A DNA stretch of 64,000 nt from Urechis unicinctus (lineage: Eukaryota; Annelida; Polychaeta; Xenopneusta; Urechidae), in NCBI GenBank assembly GCA_034190875.2, contig CM067356.1, positions 66,603,635 to 66,667,634 on the forward strand, read 5' to 3'. A program made the translations under genes and the position numbers. Shown here one piece after another: positions 41,607 to 53,919 of this stretch. Below the pieces are notes generated by a model. It worked only from the letters and a program-made list of their open reading frames with translations. It was not told where the DNA came from and searched no databases. Each line of letters opens with the position of its first letter. The stretch's first letter is position 1.

Positions 41607-42915
41607 CTAGAAACACAAATTAATCATTGTTTCAACAGCTTAGGGAAGTGAATCCAGTAATCTCTCTCTAACCCAATAGTAAATATAATCAAGTGCATAT
41701 AGTTGACTAAATGGTTTTGAACGGTAATACTTCTATAGGCTTAATTGGTGTATGGTGAATAACAGTGACACTTCTTGGCTGTCGCTGAGATGAGTTCCGA
41801 TTAGCAAGTGTCATTTTAATTAAGGTATTGATTAAAGAAGTTTTGACTTAAAAGGCATCTTCATTCTTGAGTTCCCAGTGATATGGCAGTGAATGAATTC
41901 AGTGTTAGATGTGTGCTCACTTTGTGGTGTGGATCATAATATTTGCCAATTAATCCTCAATGCTGCTGGTTTGATTTACCACTGACTTGTTAGACTTATT
42001 GAAATGATCTTGGCACAGTGACAGCGGACGCGCTGTTTATTTCTTTCGATCTCTCATGTACACGCCTATATTGACTATCAGATCGTCAGCCATCACTCCC
42101 CACATTCCTATCTCAACGTTTACGTTTACTGCATCACTAACATAATGTTGATGGTGACATCATGCATTTGTGAAGAATCAAGTCCACTTTACCGCAAATA
42201 TTGCCTTTGGTTCTCTAGGTAACATGTCAGTGGTCATCCTCGCCACTTACCATCGGCATCGACAACCCTCGCTCCACTCCTCGCTCCACTCCTCACCCCC
42301 GACACTCCCATACCCCCCCCCCCCCCCCCCTGTCGTGCCCAGGGATATATATGAACCTTCAAGGTTGGGTACATCATCGTTTGCGAATGCGGCCCTCAAT
42401 TGGCCTACCAAGGCACGTTCTGCCCCCACCTATCTTTCCAGAAGCGGGTTGAATAGTAATGGGCAACTTGAAATTGTTACATGCGACCGATCGAGCGCTT
42501 ATTGCCTGCACCGGGCTCTTCTGTCGCGGCTCGCTAGGCTACCTGGCTGGAAACTTTGTTGGTACTGTAGGGCTACAAAGTGTGACGTCACATCGCCGAT
42601 AATGGTATTCACAGCCTTCAATGATTCGTCAGTTGGACACGTTTTTAAAGACAAAATACAAGGCGTCAAAAATCGTTATATTGTATAAGCATCCTTCAGG
42701 GACCCCCTGCTGCTGGAGTCCGGCATCAGGAGGACGACACCACTTGGTAGTCCAATACATACGTTGTGAGATGAGACCAAGTTCATTCACCCGATGTGTA
42801 CTTTAAATACACCTGATATATTGCGCCCCGAACCCTCGTCAGGTCGCGCGTCGAAGTCGTGACGCCGGCTGAGGAGTCGTCACACTCTGATGCGTCGTGA
42901 TTTGGATCGTAGGCG

Positions 42916-42931
42916 TGACGTCATTGAGTCA
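42916..42931 (+). promoter_or_regulatory. CRE plus AP-1 composite upstream of secreted-protein gene copy 1
   Basis: TGACGTCA (42916-42923) is followed one base later by TGAGTCA (42925-42931). The pair is kept in all units (for example 47689-47704). It lies about 610 bp before the coding start. Further CGTGACG and CGTCAC words surround it. A TATAAA at 43155-43160 could set a start site downstream. Confidence 0.4.
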
Positions 42932-43539
42932 ACCGTGGCGCCTCTCGGGGGTCACGGGGTGGAAAACAAGATCGACTGCGGGGATGAGATTAATATAGGC
43001 CTGTGACGCATTTCGTGTTTTCATCACGAGCCTCGACATTTTACGCCAATATACCTCACGAGGCACAAAGGAATTCAGCCATGACACATCATATGTGAAT
43101 GAGAAAGTCACGAGTTCTGCTAGCGAAGCAATCGACAGGCTCGGTGATGGAGCATATAAAGAAAGCGGCTTGTCTTCCAGTATCATTGCCATCACCAGCA
43201 GGAACCCAGCTGAACTTACCAAGTCTACACCTCACCAAGACGAATTCCTCAAAACCACAAGTCATTCAGAGGACGAAACCGATATCTGCAGTTTATTGAT
43301 CCGATACAAGAAACAATTCTCAGGTATGTACAGACATATCCGGTCGACTACTATATAATTCAGATGTCAAATTGATTTAACAAAATTTCATTAGATAATA
43401 TCGCTGTAGAGAAATCTTCGAATCATAGCCTACATATATCAGCGACTTTCCTACACGCGAGTAAATTATCAAGGTGTGAATGCAATTGAATAAATAGAAA
43501 ATTCTGTAATTATTGAACTGTTGACCATGTGTAACTAGT

Positions 43540-44389
43540 ATGCTGAAGATTACTGCCGCGGTTCTGTTGGCTGTCCTGCTGCTCTGTGTCACGGGCCTAG
43601 AAGGCAGACCACGCAAAATGGGACATGGGGGTCACGGAGGTCATGGCCCATCACACCGCGGACGACTTGGGGTAAATATTGCTTAACATAATGGCCTGTA
43701 TTGGGACATTGATTGATACATCGATGATTGGGTTATCTTCTACAAATCTGAATTATTGTATTCGAATGTTATTATCTTCTTTTTTTTTACAGTTGAAGGA
43801 TTTAGTTTGTGCGAGTGAAAACAGCGAAGGGTCGAGTTGTAACAGCTCCTGTCCCAGGGACGCCCAGTGCAATGTAGGCCCTTTGACATTCAACCGTAAC
43901 AATGTCACAGTCAACTTGACCCTCTGCGCTCTAGAATCACAATTGGTAAGATGCATTCCGTGATTCGTGGTTCAGTTCATAAAAATGAAGCTTATGTAAA
44001 CTGTAGTGGATGTAGCTATATCACATACGCCGGTGGTTCTCACCAGCAAACACAGTACTAAGCAGGCATGTATCGATTGCGTGTAGCTACTAGCGGCTTG
44101 CCGTGTAGAGAACACTACTGGAGCAGTCTACCTTCAGAAAGAGTGTCATGACGAGAGTTCGTGTTCGTTAGGACCACTGTCCCTTACTCGCCATTCAGAA
44201 GCTGCTTTAGCTTATTACTGCACACCAAAAGATGACTCGTCTGAGGAATCCTCAGAAGAAGAAGAAGAGTGTAAGAAGAGCGGAAAGCCAGGGAAAGGAA
44301 AGGGAAAGCCAGGGAAAGGGAAGTCCGGGAGCAGCGAGAGTAGCGAGAGTTCCGAGGAGTCGGTGACAACAGCCGCTCCTGCTGAGTAA
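43540..44389 (+). CDS. Secreted His/Gly-, Cys- and Ser/Glu-rich protein, copy 1
   Basis: Family not recognised. Exons: 43540-43671, 43793-43945, 44111-44389 (132, 153 and 279 bp, all phase 0), 187 residues. Residues 1-22 form a signal peptide (MLKITAAVLLAVLLLCVTGL). Residues 23-44 are basic and His/Gly-rich (GHGGHGGHGPSHRGR), a possible propeptide or metal site. Residues 50-132 hold two modules with the same spacing, C-x5-C-x2-GPL-x3-R ending in C 19 residues later (C64/C70/C89 and C107/C113/C132), offset by exactly 43. Exons 2 and 3 carry one module each. Four N-glycosylation sequons lie at N61, N81, N85 and N96. The tail is acidic (SSEESSEEEEE), then Lys/Gly, then SSESSESSEES with many S-x-E sites of the kind phosphorylated in secreted calcium-binding proteins. 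AATAAA at 44574. A role in shell, mucus or egg matrix is only a guess. Confidence 0.8.
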
Positions 44390-45731
44390 CCGACCATACT
44401 CGACCTACTCAATATAACACGCTCATCAAACGGACGTCACGAGATGGCCGTTCACCTGTCACACCTGTATAAAGCTATATGTGACGTCATTACTGAACTC
44501 ATTAATGAATCGACTAATTGTGTTCTCCTACATGCTGGCATCGTAGGCGCTTATTTTTAAATTACTAGTGGTTAATAAAATGACCATTAAGCCTCAACTT
44601 TTTGTTTTCATTGCATTCAGTTTTTACCTTAGCGTACCCATTGGTAATGAAAGACGTGGTCAATGCGCATGGATAATAAAATACTGAAGAATGATATGTT
44701 ATGAACAATTATATGTTATCGCTTTACAATAAACTTAAAGTGGAGGAATAGAAAAATACTTTCGTGGACCTAAATCAAACGAGATTGCCGTGGGCTCGGC
44801 AGGCACGTCCCCCCACGGCACGCCCGAAGACCAACAACACCGTATCAACAGGAAGCGATTACACCTTGGTTTGAACTTGCTAAAATATTCAACAATTATT
44901 TGATATGCGAACTTGAAAGAATTGAGGAAGAAAGATGTCCAGCATTGACAGAACTATGAACTTGAACCTGATGGTTTCTCTGAGTTAAATGGATCATGAA
45001 AGACGGGGTGTTTTCAAAACAACGAACAATATTTTCAACAGAACATGAAACGATGGATGTCAGATTGAGTGGCATGTAACTTGCGCGTCGCTTTCACAAC
45101 ATCAAACTATTGAAATGAGTTCATTGAGATATTGAGATTTGGAAATTTAATTTAGCAGTGCACCGTAACCTTGATAATCTAGATGCGTCAACAGGGAATG
45201 TAGTTTGTGCATCGTTTTTAAAACATATGACAGCCATTAGTTGAATGAGAAATTGAGATTTTGATCAATTTAAAAAAAAAAAACATCGTTGGAGCCCGTG
45301 ATGTTAACAGAAAATAATCGTTAGTTCTGGAAATGAATGAACAACCTTAAATCATCAAAATGGTCGCCATTCGACGCGCACAAGGCGCACGCGCACCGAA
45401 GCCTTATCGGTCCATTGAAGCAGGTTTGGTACTATTCTGTATGCATTACTCATCTCGTTTCTCAGCAAAATAAAACAAACAAAAATACTATCTACAAACA
45501 GTAATTGTCTCCCATTTATCGCTTAACGTCGTAACAAACTGTTTGCACAAGGCAAGTAATTTAGTTGTGGCGTGGGCTTGAGTGTGCCTAATGGGGTCAG
45601 GATATGCTGGAGGCTCAGAAACTCAATCGTCCCCAGCCAGCCTCTCGTCGGCGTTAGTAAAACCTACCAAACGACTGACCAACAGTCAGACTAACTGACT
45701 TACCGACAATCCCACCTACCAACCGGCCAAC

Positions 45732-46374
45732 CAAATTTGCCAGGGATTGTTTCCTTTACATAGGACGAAATGAGGTTCCACTGGCGCTTGCAACCCTTAT
45801 GGGTTGAATAAGAAGCGAACAGAACCTCTTCAGCTGGCTTTGTCCACAATTCTATGCAACAAAATACTATGCCAATAATTATTTATAAATAACACATGCC
45901 TCTTGTTGTATACTTACAATATTTATCGTTTTTGTAATGGTTTGTTAAATTTACCTTCTACGGGGCTGTCTGATCCTGAATATCGAGCATTGAATGTAAT
46001 AACCAAACAAATGGTAAATTACTTTATGTCCAAAATAGTTTCCAAAAATTTAACTTGATATACAACTTTAACATATGTGCCTCTGGAGAAAAAAAACTTA
46101 ACTTACTTTGTCCAGATGTTCCGAATGAATTGCAGGCGGCTACAAAGCAGAATGAAAAATGTTTGTGATCCACAGGATATTTGTTTGAAAATGTTGTGCA
46201 AATTTCCTGATATATAATGAATTCAGTCAACAAATTAACTTGTCCAGATTTCAACAAGAATTAATCATCATAGTTATTCTTGCGCGCCGTACCTGGAAAA
46301 GCTCGGGGACCTTCTTCTCCTGAATTTACTGACGACTCTTTTATCTCCGGACATGACGTTTGGGGTTCTATCGA
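45732..46374 (-). pseudogene. Duplicated exons of the unidentified minus-strand gene, unit 2
   Basis: Carries the same four exons as 40944-41606, but the 143-bp exon is cut at the unit junction (45732). Its downstream neighbour here is repeat sequence (CCAACCGGCCAACC), so it has no proper 3' end. A GAT to TAT change gives Asp to Tyr in VKETIP's upstream codon. Confidence 0.6.
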
Positions 46375-47853
46375 CTAGAAACACAAATTAATCATTGTTT
46401 CAACAGCTTAGGGAAGTGAATCCAGTAATCTCTCTCTAACCCAATAGTAAATATAATCAAGTGCATATAGTTGACTAAATGGTTTTGAACGGTAATACTT
46501 CTATAGGCTTAATTGGTGTATGGTGAATAACAGTGACACTTCTTGGCTGTCGCTGAGATGAGTTCCGATTAGCAAGTGTCATTTTAATTAAGGTATTGAT
46601 TAAAGAAGTTTTGACTTAAAAGGCATCTTCATTCTTGAGTTCCCAGTGATATGGCAGTGAATGAATTCAGTGTTAGATGTGTGCTCACTCTGTGGTGTGG
46701 ATCTTTAATAATTGCCAATTAATCCTCAATGCTGCTGGTTTGATTTACCATTGACTTGTTAGACTTATTGAAATGATCTTGGCACAGTGACAGCGGACGC
46801 GCTGTTTATTTCTTTCGATCTCTCATGTACACGCCTATATTGACTATCAGATCGTCAGCCATCACTCTCCCCACAGGCCCCCTATCTCAACTATCTCAAC
46901 GTTTACGTTTACTGCATCACTAACATAATGTTGATGGTGACATCATGCATTTGTGAAGAATCAAGACCACTTTACCGCAAATATTGCCTTTGGTTCTCTA
47001 GGTAACAGGTCAGTGGTCATCCTCGCCACTTACCATCGGCATCGACAACCCCCGCTCCCCTCCTCACCCCCGACACTCCCATACCCCCCCCCCCCCCCCC
47101 CCCCTGTCGTGCCCAGGGATATATATGAACCTTCAAGGTTGGGTACATCATCGTTTGCAAATGCGGCCCTCAATTGGCCTACCAAGGCACGTTCTGCCCC
47201 CACCTATCTTTCCAGAAGCGGGTTGAATAGTAATGGGCAACTTGAAATTGTTACATGCGACCGATCGAGCGCTTATTGCCTGCACCGGGCTCTTCTGTCG
47301 CGGCTCGCTAGGCTACCTGGCTGGAAACTTTGTTGGTACTGTAGGGCTACAAAGTGTGACGTCACATCGCCGATAATGGTATTCACAGCCTTCAATGATT
47401 CGTCAGTTGGACACGTTTTCAAGACAAAATACAAGGCGTCAAAAATCGTTATATTGTATAAGCATCCTTCAGGGACCCCCTGCTGCTGGAGTCCGGCATC
47501 AGGAGGACGACACCACTTGGTAGTCCAATACATACGTTGTGAGATGAGACCAAGTTCATTCACCCGATGTTTACTTTAAATACACCTGATATATTGCGCC
47601 CCGAGCCCTCGTCAGGTCGCGCGTCGAAGTCGTGACGCCGGCTGAGGAGTCGTCACACTCTGATGCGTCGTGATTTGGATCATAGGCGTGACGTCATTGA
47701 GTCAACTGTGGCGCCTCTCGGGGGTCACGGGGTGGAAAACAAGATCGACTGCGGGGATGAGATTAACATAGGCCTGTGACGCATTTCGTGTTTTCATCAC
47801 GAGCCTCGACATTTTACGCCAATATACCTCACGAGGCACAAAGGAATTCAGCC

Positions 47854-48132
47854 ATGACACATCATATTGTGAATGAGAAAGTCACGAGTTCTGCTAGCGA
47901 AGCAATCGACAGGCTCGGTGATGGAGCATATAAAGAAAGCGGCTTGTCTTCCAGTATCATTGCCATCACCAGCAGGAACCCAGCTGAACTTACCAAGTCT
48001 ACACCTCACCAAGACGAATTCCTCAAAACCACAAGTCATTCAGAGGACGAAACCGATATCTGCAGTTTATTGATCCGATACAAGAAACAATTCTCAGGTA
48101 TGTACAGACATATCCGGTCGACTACTATATAA
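47854..48132 (+). CDS. Possible 92-residue frame upstream of the secreted-protein gene (also 52611-52889, 57368-57646)
   Basis: MTHHIVNEKVTSSASEAIDR... to ...LLIRYKKQFSG then MYRHIRSTTI and stop. It is open in units 2, 3 and 4. In unit 1 a missing base after CATCATAT creates a stop five codons after the ATG (43081). The frame contains a consensus donor (CTCAG GTATGT), so the region may instead be a 5' exon joined to the secreted-protein exon, with the frame incidental. No domain or signal peptide is seen. Confidence 0.25.
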   Translation: MTHHIVNEKVTSSASEAIDRLGDGAYKESGLSSSIIAITSRNPAELTKSTPHQDEFLKTTSHSEDETDICSLLIRYKKQFSGMYRHIRSTTI

Positions 48133-48315
48133 TTCAGATGTCAAATTGATTTAACAAAATTTCATTAGATAATATCGCTGTAGAGAAATCTTCGAATCAT
48201 AGCCTACATATATCAGCGACTTTCCTACACGCGAGTAAATGATCAAGGTGTGAATGCAATTGAATAAATAGAAAATTCTGTGTAATTATTGAACTGTTGA
48301 CCATGTGTAACTAGT

Positions 48316-49140
48316 ATGCTGAAGATTACTGCCGCGGTTCTGTTGGCTGTCCTGCTGCTCTGTGTCACGGGCCTAGAAGGCAGACCACGCAAAATGGGAC
48401 ATGGGGGTCACGGAGGTCATGGCCCATCACACCGCGGACGACTTGGGGTAAATATTGCTTAACATAATGGCCTGTATTGGGACATTGATTGATACATCGA
48501 TGATTGGGTTATCTTCTACAAATCTGAATTGTTGTATTCGAATGTTATTATCTTCTTTTTTTTACAGTTGAAGGATTTAGTTTGTGCGAGTGAAAACAGC
48601 GAAGGGTCGAGTTGTAACAGCTCCTGTCCCAGGGACGCCCAGTGCAATGTAGGCCCTTTGACATTCAACCGTAACAATGTCACAGTCAACTTGACCCTCT
48701 GCGCTCTAGAATCACAATTGGTAAGATGCATTCCGTGATTCGTGGTTCAGTTCATAAAAATGAAGCTTATGTAAACTGTAGTGGATGTAGCTATATCACA
48801 TACGCCGGTGGTTCTCACCAGCAAACACAGTACTAAGCAGGCATGTATCGATTGTGTGTAGCTACTAGCGGCTTGCCGTGTAGAGAACACTACTGGAGCA
48901 GTCTACCTTCAGAAAGAGTGTCATGACGAGAGTTCGTGTTCGTTAGGACCACTGTCCCTTACTCGCCATTCAGAAGCTGCTTTAGCTTATTACTGCACAC
49001 CAAAAGATGACTCGTCTGAGGAATCCTCAGAAGAAGAAGAAGAGTGTAAGAAGAGTGGAAAGTCAGGGAAAGGAAAGGGAAACCAGGGAAAGGGGCGTCC
49101 GGGAGCAGCGAGAGTAGCGAGAGTTCCGAGGAGTCGGTGA
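48316..49140 (+). CDS. Secreted His/Gly-, Cys-rich protein, copy 2, altered tail
   Basis: Exons 48316-48447, 48568-48720 and 48886-49140. The signal peptide, His/Gly stretch and both Cys modules match copy 1. In the Lys/Gly segment one A is missing (GGGAAACCAGGG where copy 3 has GGGAAAACCAGGG). After Gly160 the frame changes to NQGKGRPGAARVARVPRSR and stops at 49138-49140. The protein is 179 residues; the final Ser/Glu stretch is replaced by a basic one while the earlier SSEESSEEEEE is kept. This may be a real variant or a homopolymer sequencing error. AATAAA at 49348. Confidence 0.7.
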
Positions 49141-50504
49141 CAACAGCCGCTCCTGCTGAGTAACCGACCATACTCGACCTACTCAATATAACACGCTCAT
49201 CAAACGGACGTCACGAGATACCCGCTCACCTGTCACACCTGTATAAAGCTATATGTGACGTCATTACTGAACTCATTAATGAATCGACTAATTGTGTTCT
49301 CCTACATGCTGGCATCGTAGGCGCTTATTTTTAAATTACTAGTGGTTAATAAAATGACCATTAAGCCTCAACTTTTTGTTTTCATTGCATTCAGTTTTTA
49401 CCTTAGCGTACCCATTGGTAATGAAAGACGTGGTCAATGCGCATGGATAATAAAATACTGAAGAATGATATGTTATGAACAATTATATGTTATCGCTTTA
49501 CAATAAACTTAAAGTGGAGGAATAGAAAAATACTTTCGTGGACCTAAATCAAACGAGATTGCCGTGGGCTCGGCAGGCACGTTCCCCACCGGCACGCCCG
49601 AAGACCAACAACACCGTATCAACAGGAAGCGACTACACATTGGTTTGAACGCGCTAAAATATTCAACAATTATTCGATATGCGAACTTGAAAGAATTGAG
49701 GAAGAAAGATGTCCAGCATTGACAGAACTATGAACTTGAACCTGATGGTTTCTCTGAGTTAAATGGATCATGAAAGACGGGGTGTTTTCAAAACAACGAA
49801 CAATATTTTCAACAGAACATGAAACGATGGATGTCAGATTGAGTGGCATGTAACTTGCGCGTCGCTTTCACAACATCAAACTATTGAAATGAGTTCATTG
49901 AGATATTGAGATTTGGAAAATTTAATTTAGCAGTGCACCGTAACCTTGATAATCTAGATGCGTCAACAGGGAATGTAGTTTGTGCATCGTTTTTAAAACA
50001 TATGACAGCCATTAGTTGAATGAGAAATTGAGCTTTTGATCAATTTAAAAAAAAAACATCGTTGGAGCCCGTGATGTTAACAGAAAATAATCGTTAGTTC
50101 TGGAAATGAATGAACAACCTTAAATCATCAAAATGGTCGCCATTCGACGCGCACAAGGCGCACGCGCACCGAAGCCTTATCGGTCCATTGAAGCAGGTTT
50201 GGTACTATTCTGTATGCATTACTCATCTCGTTTCTCAGCAAAATAAAACAAACAAAAATACTATCTACAAACAGTAATTGTCTCCCATTTATCGCTTAAC
50301 GTCGTAACAAACTGTTTGCACAAGGCAAGTAATTTAGTTGTGGCGTGGGCTTGAGTGTGCCTAGTGGGGTCAGGATATGCTGGAGGCTCAGAAACTCAAT
50401 CGTCCCCAGCCAGCCTCTCGTCGGCGTTAGTAAAACCTACCAAACGACTGACCAACAGTCAGACTAACTGACTTACCGACAATCCCACCTACCAACCGAC
50501 CAAC

Positions 50505-51147
50505 CAAATTTGCCAGGGATTGTTTTTCCTTTACATCGGACGAAATGAGGTTCCACTGGCGCTTGCAACCCTTTATGGGTTGAATAAGAAGCGAACAGAA
50601 CCTCTTCAGCTGGCTTTGTCCACAATTCTATGCAACAAAATACTATGCCAATAATTATTTATAATAACACATGCCTCTTGTTTGTATACTTACAATATTT
50701 ATCGTTTTTGTAATGGTTTGTTAAATTTACCTTCTACGGGGCTGTCTGATCCTGAATATCGAGCATTGAATGTAATAACCAAACAAATGGTAAATTACTT
50801 TATGTCCAAAATAGTTTCCAAAAATTTAACTTGATATACAACTTTAACATATGTGCCTCTGTAAAAAAACTTAACTTACTTTGTCCAGATGTTTCGAATG
50901 AATTGCAGGCGGCTACAAAGCAGAATGAACAATGTTTGTGATCCACAGGATATTTGTTTGAAAATGTTGTGCAAATTTCCTGATATATAATGAATTCAGT
51001 CAACAAATTAACTTGTCCAGATTTCAACAAGAATTAATCATCATAGTTATTCTTGCGCGCCGTACCTGGAAAAGCTCGGGGACCTTCTTCTCCTGAATTT
51101 ACTGACGACTCTTTTATCTCCGGACATGACGTTTGGGGTTCTATCGA
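50505..51147 (-). pseudogene. Duplicated exons of the unidentified minus-strand gene, unit 3
   Basis: The same four exons, with the 143-bp exon cut at the junction. This copy also has extra T bases in the truncated exon (ATTGTTTTTCC and CCCTTTATGG), which shift its frame, confirming decay. Confidence 0.65.
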
Positions 51148-53070
51148 CTAGAAACACAAATTAATCATTGTTTCAACAGCTTAGGGAAGTGAATCCAGTA
51201 ATCTCTCTCTAACCCAATAGTAAATATAATCAAGTGCATATAGTTGACTAAATGGTTTTGAACGGTAATACTTCTATAGGCTTAAATTGGTGTATGGTGA
51301 ATAACAGTGACACTTCTTGGCTGTCGCTGAGATGAGTTCCGATTAGCAAAGTGTCATTTTAATTAAGGTATTGATTAAAGAAGTTTTGACTTAAAAGGCA
51401 TCTTCATTCTTGAGTTCCCAGTGATATGGCCGTGAATGAATTCAGTGTGCTCACTCTGTGGTGTGGATCTTTAATAATTGCCAATTAATCCTCAATGCTG
51501 CTGGTTTGATTTACCACTGACTTGTTAGACTTATTGAAATGAGCTTGGCACAGTGACAGCAGACGCGCTGTTTATTTCTTTCGATCTCTCATGTCCGCGC
51601 CTATATTGACTATTGACTATCAGATCGTCAGCCATCACTCCCCACATTCCTATCTCAACGTTTACGTTTACTGCATCACTAACATAATGTTGATGGTGAC
51701 ATCATGCATTTGTGAAGAATCAAGTCCACTTTACCGCAAATATTGCCTTTGGTTCTCTAGGTAACAGGTCAGTGGTCATCCTCGCCACTTACCATCGGCA
51801 TCGACAACCCCCGCTCCCCTCCTCACCCCCGACACTCCCATACCACCCCCCCCCCCCCCTGTCGTGCCCAGGGATATATATGAACCTTCAAGGTTGGGTA
51901 CATCATCGTTTGCGAATGCGGCCCTCAATTGGCCTACCAAGGCACGTTCTGCCCCCACCTATCTTTCCAGAAGCGGGTTGAATAGTAATGGGCAACTTGA
52001 AATTGTTACATGCGACCGATCGAGCGCTTATTGCCTGCACCGGGCTCTTCTGTCGCGGCTCGCTAGGCTACCTGGCTGGAAACTTTGTTGGTACTGTAGG
52101 GCTACAAAGTGTGACGTCACATCGCCGATAATGGTATTCACAGCCTTCAATGATTCGTCAGTTGGACACGTTTTTAAAGACAAAATACAAGGCGTCAAAA
52201 ATCGTTATATTGTATAAGCATCCTTCAGGGACCCCCTGCTGCTGGAGTCCGGCATCAGGAGGACGACACCACTTGGTAGTCCAATACCATACGTTGTGAG
52301 ATGAGACCAAGTTCATTCACCCGATGTTTACTTTAAATACACCTGATATATTGCGCCCCGAACCCTCGTCAGGTCGCGCGTCGAAGTCGTGACGCCGGCT
52401 GAGGAGTCGTCACACTCTGATGCGTCGTGATTTGGATCATAGGCGTGACGTCATTGAGTCAACTGTGGCGCCTCTCGGGGGTCACGGGGTGGAAAACAAG
52501 ATCGACTGCGGGGATGAGATTAACATAGGCCTGTGACGCATTTCGTGTTTTCATCACGAGCCTCGACATTTTACGCCAATATACCTCACGAGGCACGAAG
52601 GAATTCAGCCATGACACATCATATTGTGAATGAGAAAGTCACGAGTTCTGCTAGCGAAGCAATCAACAGGCTCGGTGATGGAGCATATAAAGAAAGCGGC
52701 TTGTCTTCCAGTATCATTGCCATCACCAGCAGGAACCCAGCTGAACTTACCAAGTCTACACCTCACCAAGACGAATTCCTCAAAACCACAAGTCATTCAG
52801 AGGACGAAACCGATATCTGCAGTTTATTGATCGGATACAAGAAACAATTCTCAGGTATGTACAGACATATCCGGTCGACTACTATATAATTCAGATATCA
52901 AATTGATTTAACAAAATTTCATTAGATAATATCGCTGTAGAGAAATCTTCGAATCATAGCCTACATATATCAGCGACTTTCCTACACGCGAGTAAATGAT
53001 CAAGGTGTGAATGCAATTGAATAAATAGAAAATTCTGTAATTATTGAACTGTTGACCATGTGTAACTAGT

Positions 53071-53919
53071 ATGCTGAAGATTACTGCCGCGGTTCTGTTG
53101 GCTGTCCTGCTGCTCTGTGTCACGGGCCTAGAAGGCAGACCACGCAAAGTGGGACATGGGGGTCACGGAGGTCATGGCCCATCACACCGCGGACGACTTG
53201 GGGTAAATATTGCTTAACATAATGGCCTGTATTGGGACATTGATTGATACATCGATGATTGGGTTATCTTCTACAAATCTGAATTGTTGTATTCGAATGT
53301 TATTATCTTCTTTTTTTTACAGTTGAAGGATTTAGTTTGTGCGAGTGAAAACAGCGAAGGGTCGAGTTGTAACAGCTCCTGTCCCAGGGACGCCCAGTGC
53401 AATGTAGGCCCTTTGACATTCAACCGTAACAATGTCACAGTCAGCTTGACCCTCTGCGCTCTAGAATCACAATTGGTAAGATGCATTCCGTGATTCGTGG
53501 TTCAGTTCATAAAAATGAAGCTTATGTAAACTGTAGTGGATGTAGCTATATCACATACGCCGGTGGTTCTCACCAGCAAACACAGTACTAAGCAGGCATG
53601 TATCGATTGTGTGTAGCTACTAGCGGCTTGCCGTGTAGAGAACACTACTGGAGCAGTCTACCTTCAGAAAGAGTGTCATGACGAGAGTTCGTGTTCGTTA
53701 GGACCACTGTCCCTTACTCGCCATTCAGAAGCTGCTTTAGCTTATTACTGCACACCAAAAGATGACTCGTCTGAGGAATCCTCAGAAGAAGAAGAAGAAT
53801 GTAAGAAGAGTGGAAAGTCAGGGAAAGGAAAGGGAAAACCAGGGAAAGGGGCGTCCGGGAGCAGCGAGAGTAGCGAGAGTTCCGAGGAGTCGGTGACAAC
53901 AGCCGCTCCTGCTGAGTAA
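53071..53919 (+). CDS. Secreted His/Gly-, Cys- and Ser/Glu-rich protein, copy 3
   Basis: Exons 53071-53202, 53323-53475, 53641-53919; 187 residues, intact. Differences from copy 1: Met27 to Val, Asn85 to Ser (removing one N-glycosylation sequon), Pro155 to Ser and Lys166 to Ala. All Cys, both modules and the acidic tail are kept. AATAAA at 54104. Confidence 0.8.

Noticed and set aside
42170..42688. Plus-strand frame of 172 residues with a Pro run (also in units 2-4)
   Set aside because: The Pro run is a C homopolymer whose length differs between units, so the frame changes from copy to copy (89 to 208 residues).
43540..44389. Ly6/three-finger or toxin-like assignment for the secreted protein
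   Set aside because: Cys spacing and the missing terminal CC-x4-CN pattern do not fit; the 43-residue repeat explains the Cys better.
47273..47563. Minus-strand frame (MNELGLISQRMYW...) in unit 2
   Set aside because: Closed by small indels in the other units and lacking a convincing acceptor; could be an exon but not supportable.
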